From contig CATYZK010000011.1 in NCBI GenBank assembly GCA_958415665.1, forward strand, positions 1 to 63,061: 63,061 nucleotides of DNA, written 5' to 3'. Below are positions 42,967-51,637 of this stretch, piece by piece. The first letter of the stretch is position 1. Each line of letters begins with the position of its first letter. The notes under the pieces are model-generated. The model did not search any database. It saw only the letters and a list, made by a program, of their open reading frames with translations, and was not told the origin of the DNA. Source of the stretch: an uncultured Collinsella sp. (GTDB lineage: Bacteria > Actinomycetota > Coriobacteriia > Coriobacteriales > Coriobacteriaceae). A program made the position numbers and the translations under genes.

Positions 42967-43566
42967 ATGGCAGAGCCACTTTCCGCCGGAATCACCCGCG
43001 ACCGTGCGTTCGAATTGCTCAACGAGCACAATAAGGACCCGTTCCACATCACCCACGGCGAAACGGTCGAGGGCACCATGCGCTACTTTGCGCGCGAGTT
43101 CGACCCTGAGAACGAGGAGTTTTGGGGCATCGTCGGCCTGCTGCACGACCTGGATTGGGAGGAGCATGAGGATGACCCCATGAACCACACCATCTATGCG
43201 GCCGAGATCCTCGAGGGCGAGGGCGCATCGCCCGAGCTCATTCGCGCCATTCAGACGCACACATCCGATTTCAACACCTCGCTGCCCAAGCCCGAGCTGC
43301 AGATGGAAAAGATACTGTTTGCCTGCGACGAGCTCACCGGCTTGATCGGCGCTGCCGTCATCATGCGTCCGAGTAAGAGCGTCATGGACTTTACGACCAA
43401 GTCGCTCAAGAAAAAGTTCAAGGACAAGCGCTTTGCCGCCGGCTGCTCGCGCGACGTGATTACGCAGGGTGCCGAGATGCTGGGCTGGGAGCTCCCCGAG
43501 CTCTTCGACCGTACCATCGCGGCCATGCAATCCTTCGCCCCCGACCGCGGCACCTTCCAGGCTTAA
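42967..43566 (+). CDS. HD domain hydrolase
   Basis: 199 residues from ATG 42967 (AAGGAG upstream). Metal-binding HD motif: H-I-T-H, L-L-H-D-L-D-W and later H-T-S-D-F. Such proteins hydrolyse phosphate esters of nucleotides or second messengers; the substrate is unknown. Begins after the REP-like terminator that follows carD, so it probably has its own promoter inside 42906-42966. Confidence 0.8.
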   Translation: MAEPLSAGITRDRAFELLNEHNKDPFHITHGETVEGTMRYFAREFDPENEEFWGIVGLLHDLDWEEHEDDPMNHTIYAAEILEGEGASPELIRAIQTHTSDFNTSLPKPELQMEKILFACDELTGLIGAAVIMRPSKSVMDFTTKSLKKKFKDKRFAAGCSRDVITQGAEMLGWELPELFDRTIAAMQSFAPDRGTFQA

Positions 43567-43570
43567 TTCC

Positions 43571-43612
43571 AAAACCACCACAAAGGGAACAGGCACCTTT
43601 GTGGTGGTTTTT
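43571..43612. repeat. REP-like palindrome, copy 2 (between HD and proA)
   Basis: Same stem as copy 1; loop GGAACAGGCACC carries one change. It lies 5 nt after the HD stop and 14 nt from the proA stop on the other strand, and can serve both. Confidence 0.9.
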
Positions 43613-43625
43613 GTTTGCGCAGGCG

Positions 43626-44912
43626 TTAGGGGCGAACCTGGCCGGTGCCGCGGAGCTTGTATTTGTAGGTGGTGAGGGCCTCGGCGGCGAAGGGTCCGCG
43701 GGCGTGGAGCTTTTGGGTCGAGATGCCGATCTCGGCGCCCAGGCCAAACTCGCCGCCATCGGTAAAGCGCGTGCTGGCGTTGGCGTACACGGCCGAGGCA
43801 TCGACCGCATCGAGGAAGCGCTCGCAAGCATCCGTGTCCTCGGCAACGATGGCCTCGGAGTGCATCGTGCCGTAACGGTTGATGTGCGCGATGGCCTCGT
43901 CCTCGTTTGCCACGACCTTCACGCTCATCTCGAGCGCCAGGTATTCACGGCCCCAGTCCTCCTCAGTCGCGGCGACGTAGTCATCGCCCTCCACAAAGCC
44001 GGCGTCGGCGCATGCGGCGCACGTGGCCTCGTCGCCGTGAATGAGCACGCCGTGGTCATGCAGCACGGCCACGACCGCGGGCAAAAACGCATCGGCCACG
44101 GCACGGTCGACCAGCAGCGACTCGGCGGCATTGCACACGCCCACGCGCTGCGTCTTAGCGTTGACGATAATGTTGAGCGCCTTGTCAAAATCGGCGGATT
44201 CATGCACGTAGATGTGGCAGTTACCCGTGCCCGTCTCGATCACCGGAACGAGTGACTCGCGCACGCAGCGCTGGATCAGGCCCGCGCCACCGCGAGGAAT
44301 GAGCACGTCGACGATGCCGCGGAGCTTCATGAGCTCGCCGGTGGCCTCGCGATCGGTGGACTCAATCATCGAGACGGCCTCGCGCGGGAAGCCCTTGGCC
44401 TCCAGCGCATCGGCCAGCAGCTCGGCAATCATGGCGCACGAGTGATAGGCCAGCGAGCCGCCGCGCAGAATGCAGGCGTTGCCGGTGCGGATGCAGATGC
44501 CCGCGGCGTCGGCCGTCACGTTGGGGCGCGCCTCGTAGACCATGGCGACCAGGCCCAGCGGCACGCTCACGCGGGTGAGGTCCACGCCGCTCGCAAGCAC
44601 GCGGTGGTCGAGCACGCGGCCGACAGGATCGGGCAGATCGGCGAGCTTCTCCAGGCCGGCAGCCATGCCCTCGATGCGCTCGGGCGTCAGCAGCAGGCGA
44701 TCGAGCAGGCCGGCCGAGGTGCCCGCATCGCGCGCGGCGGACATATCGAGTTCGTTGGCGGCAACGATGGAGTCGACTCCATCGCGTAGCGCTGCGGCCA
44801 TGGCGCGTACGGCCTCCTGGCGCCGCCCATCGCTCGCCGTGGCAAGCGTTGCCGACGCTGCCTTGGCGGCAACGGCAAGATCGTGGACATACGTGGCTAT
44901 ATCGACCGACAT
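43626..44912 (-). CDS. proA: Glutamate-5-semialdehyde dehydrogenase (gamma-glutamyl phosphate reductase)
   Basis: 428 residues from ATG 44912. Aldehyde-dehydrogenase-type fold with the catalytic cysteine in R-V-G-V-C-N-A-A-E-S (near residue 257) and V-P-R-G-G-type cofactor loop (I-P-R-G-G-A-G-L-I). It reduces gamma-glutamyl phosphate to the semialdehyde using NADPH, the second step of proline synthesis. The kinase gene proB lies 1.7 kb away on the same strand, split off by a peptidase gene on the opposite strand. Confidence 0.94.
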   Translation of the reverse strand: MSVDIATYVHDLAVAAKAASATLATASDGRRQEAVRAMAAALRDGVDSIVAANELDMSAARDAGTSAGLLDRLLLTPERIEGMAAGLEKLADLPDPVGRVLDHRVLASGVDLTRVSVPLGLVAMVYEARPNVTADAAGICIRTGNACILRGGSLAYHSCAMIAELLADALEAKGFPREAVSMIESTDREATGELMKLRGIVDVLIPRGGAGLIQRCVRESLVPVIETGTGNCHIYVHESADFDKALNIIVNAKTQRVGVCNAAESLLVDRAVADAFLPAVVAVLHDHGVLIHGDEATCAACADAGFVEGDDYVAATEEDWGREYLALEMSVKVVANEDEAIAHINRYGTMHSEAIVAEDTDACERFLDAVDASAVYANASTRFTDGGEFGLGAEIGISTQKLHARGPFAAEALTTYKYKLRGTGQVRP

Positions 44913-45025
44913 GGGCGGCCCTTTCTCCTAGAAGTTTGCCCACCATGGTAGCCGATTTGCGCATGCCCTCGCGCGCGGCGGTAGAATTGGTCAACACGAA
45001 ACACCGCGACGAACGGAAGCATCAC

Positions 45026-46444
45026 ATGGCGCTCATCACTTCGCACCACGTCCCCGGCCTGTATGTCGAGGACCACAGCATCGATGTCCCCCTTGACTGG
45101 CGCGGCCTAGAGCCCATGCTCCTGGCCGTCGGCAGCACCATGCGCCGCGGCGCCATGCCGGCGCCCATCGCCGGCGCGTCCGAGAGCATCAAGCTCTTCT
45201 ACCGCGTGATTTGCGCGCCCGACCGCATCAACGACGATCTGCCGCTGCTCCTGTTTTTGCAGGGCGGCCCCGGCGGCGAGAGCCCGCGTCCGCTGTCGCC
45301 CACGAGCGACGGCTGGATCGAGGAGGCCGTCAAGCACTTCCGCGTCGTCCTGCCCGACCAGCGCGGCACCGGACGCAGCAGCTGTGTAGACGGGCGCGCG
45401 ATCGCGGCCTTGGGCGATCGCGCCGAGGCAGCAGGCGCCAATGCGGCCCGCTCGCAGGCGGACTTTCTCAAGCGCCACCTCGCCAGCTCCATCGTGCGCG
45501 ATTTTGAGTACCTGCGCCTGGTGGGCTTTGGCGGCAAGCCCTGGGTCACACTCGGGCAGAGCTACGGCGGCTTTTTGACGTTGAGTTATCTGTCGCTCTT
45601 CCCCGAGGGCGTGGCGGCAAGCTTTACCTGCGGCGGCATTCCGCACGTGCCGGCAAGCGCCAGCGAGGTCTACGCGCACACCTTCCCGCGCATGGCCGCC
45701 AAGACCCAGCAGTATTACGACCGTTACCCCGCCGACATCGAGCGCGTGGCGGCCCTGGCCGATGCCCTCGAGGAGCAAAAGCCCGTGCTGCCCGACGACT
45801 CGCCGATGACGGTCGAACGCCTGCAGCTCATGGGCAGCGACTTTGGCATGAAGCCGAGCTTTGAGCGCATGCACTGGATTATCGATCACGCTTTTGTTGA
45901 CGGCGACGGCACGCTGAGCTGCGGCGCCTCAGTGTCCGACAGCTTTTTGATGCGCGCCTTTGAGCGCACCAACACGCGCACAAATCCGCTGTACTGGACG
46001 CTGCAGGAGTTCATCTACGCCGACGGCGATACCATGCCGATTCGCTGGGCCGCGGCCGAAGAGAAAGCCCATCGCGCCGAGTTCGACACACTCGCACGCC
46101 CGCTCATGTTTACCGGCGAGGCCATGTTCCCGTGGATGTTTGAGCAGATGCCCGAACTTAAGCCCTTCAAGCCGGCGATGGACCTGCTGATGGAAGACAC
46201 CAGCTGGGACAAGATCTACGACCCGCAGCGCCTGGCCTGCAACGAGGTGCCGCTCCAGGCTGCGGTGTACTTCGACGACATGTACGTGGACTCGGGCATG
46301 CAGCTCGACACGCTCAGCCGCGTGGGCAACTCGCACGCCTGGGTGACCAACGAGTTCGAGCACGACGGCCTGCACGGCAGCGTGGTGTTCAAGCACCTCT
46401 TCGACGAAGCCCTCAACCGCGGAGACCTACGTCGCATCTTCTAG
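45026..46444 (+). CDS. Alpha/beta hydrolase, S33 proline iminopeptidase-like
   Basis: 472 residues from ATG 45026. Oxyanion motif G-G-P-G-G near residue 80, D-Q-R-G-T-G-R-S, nucleophile elbow G-Q-S-Y-G-G near 176-181, and catalytic His probably in D-G-L-H-G near the C-terminus. These are the marks of S33 enzymes that release N-terminal proline. Location between proA and proB suggests a link to proline supply, though it is divergently transcribed from proA across a 113-bp promoter region. Confidence 0.85.
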   Translation: MALITSHHVPGLYVEDHSIDVPLDWRGLEPMLLAVGSTMRRGAMPAPIAGASESIKLFYRVICAPDRINDDLPLLLFLQGGPGGESPRPLSPTSDGWIEEAVKHFRVVLPDQRGTGRSSCVDGRAIAALGDRAEAAGANAARSQADFLKRHLASSIVRDFEYLRLVGFGGKPWVTLGQSYGGFLTLSYLSLFPEGVAASFTCGGIPHVPASASEVYAHTFPRMAAKTQQYYDRYPADIERVAALADALEEQKPVLPDDSPMTVERLQLMGSDFGMKPSFERMHWIIDHAFVDGDGTLSCGASVSDSFLMRAFERTNTRTNPLYWTLQEFIYADGDTMPIRWAAAEEKAHRAEFDTLARPLMFTGEAMFPWMFEQMPELKPFKPAMDLLMEDTSWDKIYDPQRLACNEVPLQAAVYFDDMYVDSGMQLDTLSRVGNSHAWVTNEFEHDGLHGSVVFKHLFDEALNRGDLRRIF

Positions 46445-46450
46445 CGCAGG

Positions 46451-46493
46451 AGTGCCCCAAAGTGCCGGCACATAAGGAACGTCCCCAAGTGCC
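46451..46493. repeat. GGAACGTCCCC-type dispersed repeat, copy 1
   Basis: AGTGCCCCAAAGTGCCGGCAC then TAAGGAACGTCCCCAAGTGCC. Closely matches the right half of the element at 59753-59823. Lies just after the S33 peptidase stop. Confidence 0.65.
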
Positions 46494-46533
46494 AGGTTTA
46501 TGACGTCATCGCAGGTAGAGGACGGAAAGCGAA

Positions 46534-46629
46534 AACGACCCTAAGCGAGCAAGGTGACGTGAAAGAGGAGGGCATTGACCTTTTGGTCATGCCCGACGAT
46601 TGAACGTCAGATTGCCGCTTAGGGGCGTT
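46534..46629. repeat. Nested 96-bp palindromic element
   Basis: Outer arms 46534-46560 and 46604-46629 pair imperfectly (AACGACCCTAAGCG with CGCTTAGGGGCGTT, then ACGT with ACGT). Inner hairpin GGGCATTGACC-TTTT-GGTCATGCCC is at 46570-46594. It sits between the S33 peptidase and the proB stop and has no T-run. Confidence 0.75.
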
Positions 46630-46644
46630 TGCAGCGTCAATTGG

Positions 46645-47772
46645 TTATGCGAAGACGATCAAGTTATCTCGATGGATCGCCGGCTTTTCTGCCAGGTCCG
46701 CGAGCAGGCGGTTGCTAGCAATCTGGTCCTGGCGGCGTCCGGCTGCGAGCTCAAGCACGTCCGAATCGGCTTCGGCGATACCGCGGGCGACGACCATGCC
46801 GCTGGAGTCGCACACATCGAGCACATCGCCCTCGGCAAACTCGCCATCGACCTCGCGAATACCCACGGCGAGCAGCGACGAGCCACGGCTGACCAGCGCC
46901 TTCGCGGCACCATCGTCAACCGTTACCGAGCCATGCGCCTTGTCACCGAGCGCAATCCACAGCTTGCGGGGTGCGATGTCCAAGCGCTCCGCCGGCGGAT
47001 CGAACAGCGTACCCACGCTCTCGCCGCGGGCGAGGCGCACGAGCGCATCGGGCTCCTCGCCCGAGCAAATCACACTCTGGATACCCGCCGTCATCAAAAT
47101 GCGGCTCGCGCGGATCTTGGTGATCATGCCGCCGGTGCCCACCGAGGTCGAAGAATCGCCCGCCGAGGCAATGATCTTGGCATCGATCTTTCGCACGACC
47201 GGAACAAACTCAGCCGTGGGGTCCTCGTGCGGATTGGCGGTATAGAGGCCATCGATGTCCGAGAGCGTCACGCACAGATCGGCAGAAACCAGGCAGCTCA
47301 CAAGCGCCGCCAGCGTGTCGTTGTCGCCAAACTTGATCTCATCGACGGTGACGGTATCGTTTTCGTTAACGACCGGCACCACACTCAGCTCCACAAGGCG
47401 CAGCAGGGCGTCGCGCGCGTGCAGATAGGACGTGCGGCGCGCCGTGTCGTGACGCGTGAGCAGCACGAGCGAGGTGAGCAGGTCGCGCGCATGGAACTCC
47501 TCGTCGTAGGCCGACGAGATGATGCACTGACCGGCCGAGGCGCAGGCCTGCAGGCTCGGCAGGTCACCGACCGGCTTACGGTCGAAGCCCAGCACGGGAT
47601 AGCCGCAGGCAATGGCGCCCGAGCTCACCACGACCAGGCGCCAGCCAAGTTCGCGCAGCGCTGCGGCCTGATCGGCAAGCCCGCCGATAAAGGCGCGGTT
47701 GACCTTGCCGTCGGCGCCCACCACCGTGGACGAACCGATCTTTACCACCATCGTTTTATAAGAAGTCGTCAT
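46645..47772 (-). CDS. proB: Glutamate 5-kinase with PUA domain
   Basis: 375 residues. Amino acid kinase fold: V-V-K-I-G-S-S-T, V-V-S-S-G-A-I-A-C-G, N-E-N-D-T-V and V-G-T-G-G-M-I-T-K-I. A C-terminal PUA domain (about 285-355) is as in E. coli ProB. Phosphorylates glutamate, the first and feedback-controlled step to proline. Lies 79 bp downstream of pncB on the same strand. Confidence 0.95.
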   Translation of the reverse strand: MTTSYKTMVVKIGSSTVVGADGKVNRAFIGGLADQAAALRELGWRLVVVSSGAIACGYPVLGFDRKPVGDLPSLQACASAGQCIISSAYDEEFHARDLLTSLVLLTRHDTARRTSYLHARDALLRLVELSVVPVVNENDTVTVDEIKFGDNDTLAALVSCLVSADLCVTLSDIDGLYTANPHEDPTAEFVPVVRKIDAKIIASAGDSSTSVGTGGMITKIRASRILMTAGIQSVICSGEEPDALVRLARGESVGTLFDPPAERLDIAPRKLWIALGDKAHGSVTVDDGAAKALVSRGSSLLAVGIREVDGEFAEGDVLDVCDSSGMVVARGIAEADSDVLELAAGRRQDQIASNRLLADLAEKPAIHRDNLIVFA

Positions 47773-47851
47773 ACGTCAAACCAATCAACTGTTCAGCGAA
47801 CGGCCGAGCCGGCGGCCAGGGAAGCGTAACTCGCCCCTACCGCCCAAGGAA

Positions 47852-49357
47852 TTAGTGAGCCCAGGGAAAGGCAGAGGCCGCGGCCATGTTCTTACGCACG
47901 AGCTCGTCGCGCACCTGAGCCAGGCCCTGCTCCATGCCCACCACATAGGTTTGCGGGTACAGGAAGCGCTTGAAAGCTGCGTCCAGATGGTCAAGTGCCC
48001 AGGCGCAACGCTCGCGCGCGTCCTCGATGCTCTCGCGAGGAGCCACCGCGCTGCCGTCGCGCACAATCGGCACCAGCAGCTCGCGATACTCCAGCTCGGA
48101 AACGTCGGTCACCAGCGCCGCATCGTTTACGGCCACGAGGGTATTGCCGCGCGCGGCGCCCTCCCCTGCCAGATGGTCCTCGTCATAAATCATGTCGCAA
48201 ACCGGGCCGCCAAAACCGTCATAATAGCGTCGTACGCGCTGAACACCGGGAATTGTGCGCTTGTAGGGCTGCTCGGAGAGCTTCACCACCGGCGTCCACG
48301 GGTCCGTCTCACTCGCACGGCGGGCGGCGAGCTTGTACACGCCGCCCAGCGCCGGCTGGTCGTAGCAGGTCGCGAGCTTGGTGCCCACGCCAAAGCTATC
48401 GATAGGCGCGCCCTGGTCGAGCAGGGACTGAATCGTGTACTCATCCAGGTCGTTAGAAACCGAGATCCCCACATAGGGCAGGCCCTCGGCATCAAAACGG
48501 CCACGAACATACTTGGAGAGCTTGGCAAGGTCGCCCGAGTCGATGCGAATAGCCGACAGACGCTCGCCCACCGCCTCCATCTCCTTGGCAACCGTAATGG
48601 CATGCTCGCAACCCTCGCGTACGTCGTAGGTGTCGATGAGCAGCGTGCAGTTCTTGGGACTCGACTTAGCAAAAGCCCGGAATGCCTCGAGCTCGGAGTC
48701 GAAGCTCATGACCCAGCTGTGCGCATGCGTGCCAAAGACGGGAATACCGTAGCGGCGGCCGGCGAGCACATTGGACGTAGAGGAGCAGCCGGCAACGTAG
48801 CTCGCGCGCGCGACGGCCAGCCCGCCATCGGGACCCTGGGCGCGGCGCAGGCCAAACTCGGCAACGGGACGGCCGTCCGCCGCCAGCACCACGCGCGCCG
48901 TCTTGGTGGCGACAAGCGTCTGGAAGCCAACGATGTTGAGCAGCGCCGTCTCGAGCAGCTGGCACTCCAGCGCCGGGCCGGTCACACGCACCATGGGCTC
49001 GCGCGGAAAGACGAGCTCGCCCTCGGGCACGGCGTCGATGTTCACGTGCGCACGGAAGTTGCGCAGGTAATCAAGGAACCCAGACTTGAACATCGCGCCG
49101 CCGGCCGGGGCCTCAAGCGACGCGAGGTAGTCGATATCCTCGGGCGTAAAGCGCAGGTTCTCGACCAGCTCGGGCAGCTCGGCGGTACCGCACATGACGG
49201 CGTACGCGCTGCCAAAGGGGTGGTCGCGGTAAAACGCCGTAAAACAACCCTGCTCATTGGCCTTGCCGCTCTCCCACAGGCCCTGGGCCATAGTGAGCTC
49301 GTACAGATCGGTGAGCATTGCGATGTCGGTGGGATGCGAGATGTCGGTCAAAGCCAT
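47852..49357 (-). CDS. pncB: Nicotinate phosphoribosyltransferase
   Basis: 501 residues from ATG 49357. Motifs: L-T-D-L-Y-E-L-T-M-A-Q near the start, E-F-G-L-R-R-A-Q-G-P-D-G for substrate binding, and S-N-D-L-D-E-Y. Converts nicotinate and PRPP to nicotinate mononucleotide in the NAD salvage pathway. Length fits the longer bacterial group. Confidence 0.94.
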   Translation of the reverse strand: MALTDISHPTDIAMLTDLYELTMAQGLWESGKANEQGCFTAFYRDHPFGSAYAVMCGTAELPELVENLRFTPEDIDYLASLEAPAGGAMFKSGFLDYLRNFRAHVNIDAVPEGELVFPREPMVRVTGPALECQLLETALLNIVGFQTLVATKTARVVLAADGRPVAEFGLRRAQGPDGGLAVARASYVAGCSSTSNVLAGRRYGIPVFGTHAHSWVMSFDSELEAFRAFAKSSPKNCTLLIDTYDVREGCEHAITVAKEMEAVGERLSAIRIDSGDLAKLSKYVRGRFDAEGLPYVGISVSNDLDEYTIQSLLDQGAPIDSFGVGTKLATCYDQPALGGVYKLAARRASETDPWTPVVKLSEQPYKRTIPGVQRVRRYYDGFGGPVCDMIYDEDHLAGEGAARGNTLVAVNDAALVTDVSELEYRELLVPIVRDGSAVAPRESIEDARERCAWALDHLDAAFKRFLYPQTYVVGMEQGLAQVRDELVRKNMAAASAFPWAH

Positions 49358-49439
49358 GGGGCGACCTTTCGGATGCGTTGTGCAGAGGTTGAGGGTTGGG
49401 CGAAGCGGGCGTGCGGGCGTGGCGCCCGGCGTGAATCGG

Positions 49440-49886
49440 CTAGCGCAGGCCCATGCTGGTCAGGATCGTGTAGCCCATAAAGACGACAAACGCGATCAGG
49501 GCGAGCACGATGATGATCTTTTGAGCCGGGGCCATGCCCGGGATCTCGTTCTCGCCCGTAGGCTCCTTGGAGGTGACCATGCGCTGGGCAAAGGTCATCT
49601 CGTCGCGGCTCAGCTTGGGCTCGGCAGGCTTGGGGCGAGCGGCTTTTTTGGGCTGAGGCTTGGACGCAGCGGGCGCGGGCTTCGCAGCGGCGGGCTTGGG
49701 CGCAGGTGCGGGCGCGGGCTTCGCAGCGGCCTCCTCGGCCTTCGCGCGCTCGGCACGCAGGGCGGCCAGCTCCTCACGCTCGCGGCGTGCCTCTTCCTGG
49801 GCCTCGCGACGAGCTTTCTCGGCGCGGAGCTCTTCCAACTCGGCGCGTTCCTCGGCAGACAGTGGTTGGGACTCAAGCTCGGCCAT
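49440..49886 (-). CDS. Tail-anchored coiled-coil protein of unknown function
   Basis: 148 residues from ATG 49886 (GAAAGG upstream). Residues 5-55 are a charged coiled coil (E-E-L-R-A-E-K-A-R-R repeats), 60-95 an Ala/Pro/Lys linker, and 120-143 one hydrophobic helix close to the C-terminus. It would stay in the cytoplasm anchored by its tail. No family recognised. Confidence 0.68.
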   Translation of the reverse strand: MAELESQPLSAEERAELEELRAEKARREAQEEARREREELAALRAERAKAEEAAAKPAPAPAPKPAAAKPAPAASKPQPKKAARPKPAEPKLSRDEMTFAQRMVTSKEPTGENEIPGMAPAQKIIIVLALIAFVVFMGYTILTSMGLR

Positions 49887-49950
49887 GGTACAGCCCTTTC
49901 TTTTAAAAAAAGCCGCCGACACAATGTCAGCGGCTTATCAAATCCAAGGG

Positions 49951-50023
49951 TGGAGACGAAGGGAGTCGAACCCTCGGCCTCTGCCATGCGACGGCAGCGC
50001 TCTCCCAACTGAGCTACGTCCCC
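49951..50023 (-). tRNA. tRNA-Ala(CGC)
   Basis: 73 nt, CCA not encoded. Anticodon stem CTGCC/GGCAG with loop GTCGCAT and anticodon CGC. Acceptor GGGGACG pairs with CGTCTCC. Confidence 0.93.
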
Positions 50024-50080
50024 AGGACAAGTTGATATTTTACCTACGGCTCGCCAACTGTCAACGCCCAATACCCAGTC

Positions 50081-50159
50081 TTTTTGGGACGGGGCTATTT
50101 TGACAACTTTTCGAGCAGGCGATCCTCTCGATGATTTTTTAATCCCCGTCCCAGAAAAA
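50081..50159. repeat. 79-bp inverted-repeat element with GGGACGGGG arms
   Basis: TTTTTGGGACGGGG (50081-50094) faces CCCCGTCCCAGAAAAA (50144-50159). A short TCGAG/CTCGA hairpin lies inside. Located just upstream of tRNA-Ala and just after the radical SAM gene, possibly terminating the latter. Confidence 0.7.
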
Positions 50160-50174
50160 TCATCGACGAACGCG

Positions 50175-51113
50175 CTACTTTGCACTAGTAAGAACACCGG
50201 TGGTATCGAACGCCGGGGTAAAGCTCTCGTCTACCGCGCCGCCTTCTTGCCAAAACATCGTCGTAAAGCCCAGGTCGTCGGCATGGTCGAGCACCTGCTC
50301 ATACTCCTCGCGCGTCACGGCGCGCGCCAGGTCGCCGCCTTGTTCGCGCATGAGGGCATTGGGCGTGTACTGGTTCATGACCGAGATCGGCACGTCGCCC
50401 ACCGTCTGCCACACCAGGTCTAACACGCGGCATGAATCGTCGGCATGCCCCGGCAGCACCAGGTGACGCACGATCATGCCGCGCCTCATGAGCCCGTCCT
50501 CGTCCACCAGCTCTCCCCCGCGGCGATCGATCTCGCGAGCCATCTGGGCCAGACCCGACACGGCCACGTGCGGGTAGTCCTTAATATGAGAAAGCGACTG
50601 CGCAAGCCCCGCGTCGGCATACTTAAAGTCGGTAAGCCACACGTCGACCAGATCGCCGAGCGCTGCCACGGCACTCGCCCGCTCATAGCCGCTCGTGTTG
50701 TAGACGATCGGGATGTCCAGCCCGCGCTCCCGAGCTGCGGCGATCGCGGCCGGCAGCAGGTGAGCATAATGCGTCGCCGTCACCAGGTTGATGTTATTGG
50801 CACCCTGCTCCTGCAGCTCCAGCATAATCTCGACCAAGCGCTCGGGCGAAATCTCAAGACCGAAATTGCCCGTCGAGATCTCGTGGTTTTGGCAGTAGAT
50901 ACATTTGAGCGAACAGCCGCTAAAGAAAATCGTACCCGAGCCGGCCTCACCCGAGATAGGCGGCTCCTCCCACATATGAAGCGCTGCGCGGGCCACCTTG
51001 AGTGTGTCGTTAGCACCGCACACGCCGCGCGCGCCCTCATCGCGCGCCGCACCGCAACGGCGCGGACACAAATGGCAGGCGGGCGAAAAAAGTTCGGTCA
51101 ACGACGTCGGCAT
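50175..51113 (-). CDS. Radical SAM enzyme, pyruvate formate-lyase activase-like
   Basis: 312 residues from ATG 51113. The cluster motif is C67-S-L-K-C71-I-Y-C74, and an extra N-terminal set C13-x2-C16-x3-C20 plus C32 could bind a second metal centre. N-H-E-I-S and the following T-A-T-H-Y segments match PflA-related proteins of the YgkB/AmmeMemoRadiSam-like group rather than true PflA. Substrate unknown. No glycyl radical enzyme gene adjoins. Confidence 0.82.
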   Translation of the reverse strand: MPTSLTELFSPACHLCPRRCGAARDEGARGVCGANDTLKVARAALHMWEEPPISGEAGSGTIFFSGCSLKCIYCQNHEISTGNFGLEISPERLVEIMLELQEQGANNINLVTATHYAHLLPAAIAAARERGLDIPIVYNTSGYERASAVAALGDLVDVWLTDFKYADAGLAQSLSHIKDYPHVAVSGLAQMAREIDRRGGELVDEDGLMRRGMIVRHLVLPGHADDSCRVLDLVWQTVGDVPISVMNQYTPNALMREQGGDLARAVTREEYEQVLDHADDLGFTTMFWQEGGAVDESFTPAFDTTGVLTSAK

Positions 51114-51128
51114 AAAAACATGCTCCAA

Positions 51129-51637
51129 AACAACGATTCAGCAGGTCAAACGTAAAGGGCCAGACCGCGTAGACGGCTCCGTCCCTAAGGCGCCGTAATC
51201 GTCCGACACGATTTTTGTAATGTCAAGACTGGAATCGACAAAGTGCCGCTTTATGATGTAGGTATTCCGCCCCCCGCGGAGCAACTGGGTGAACCGTCGC
51301 GTTTATTTAGGGAGCCCACACAGTCGTACCTAGTACAGGTATCCTTCGTTGTTAAGGACGCTGGAACAGTCGATGAGGGCACCCACCTGTTTTAGGTGGG
51401 TTCATTTTCGTAACGTGGGGGGTGGTTTTCTTTTGCCGAAAATCACCATTACAGTCCACATGGATCCCCGCCGGCATCCCGACAAGCCATCGACAACATC
51501 CCAATATCTGGTAAGCGCGTGATTATCGCTGCGTGCAATTCCATGCACCCCCTTGGTCGAGTATCATGGTTCGGCTATGCCCTTTGCGCTTAGCAACCTT
51601 TGACCTTTTCCTTCGACGCTTGGCGGTTTTTAGATTC
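51129..51637. other. Gap containing a 6S-like RNA
   Basis: About 500 bp between the radical SAM and TagO-like genes. 51263-51407 is a candidate structured RNA with a terminator; the rest shows no clear feature. The exact 5' end of the TagO-like gene is uncertain and could take up some of the right side. Confidence 0.4.
51263..51407 (+). ncRNA. ssrS: Probable 6S-like regulatory RNA
   Basis: TATGAT at 51252-51257 is a plausible -10. The stretch is GC-rich, non-coding and ends with GGGCACCCACCT-GTTTT-AGGTGGGTT followed by CATTTT, a strong terminator. The 3' part (GTCGATGAGGGCACCCACCT) looks to me like the end of 6S RNAs of Gram-positive bacteria, which bind RNA polymerase in stationary phase. 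I recalled this without a model search, so another ncRNA is possible. Confidence 0.45.

Noticed and set aside
50175..51113. Call as pflA
   Set aside because: The extra N-terminal cysteines and lack of a glycyl radical enzyme nearby point to a different PflA-like group.
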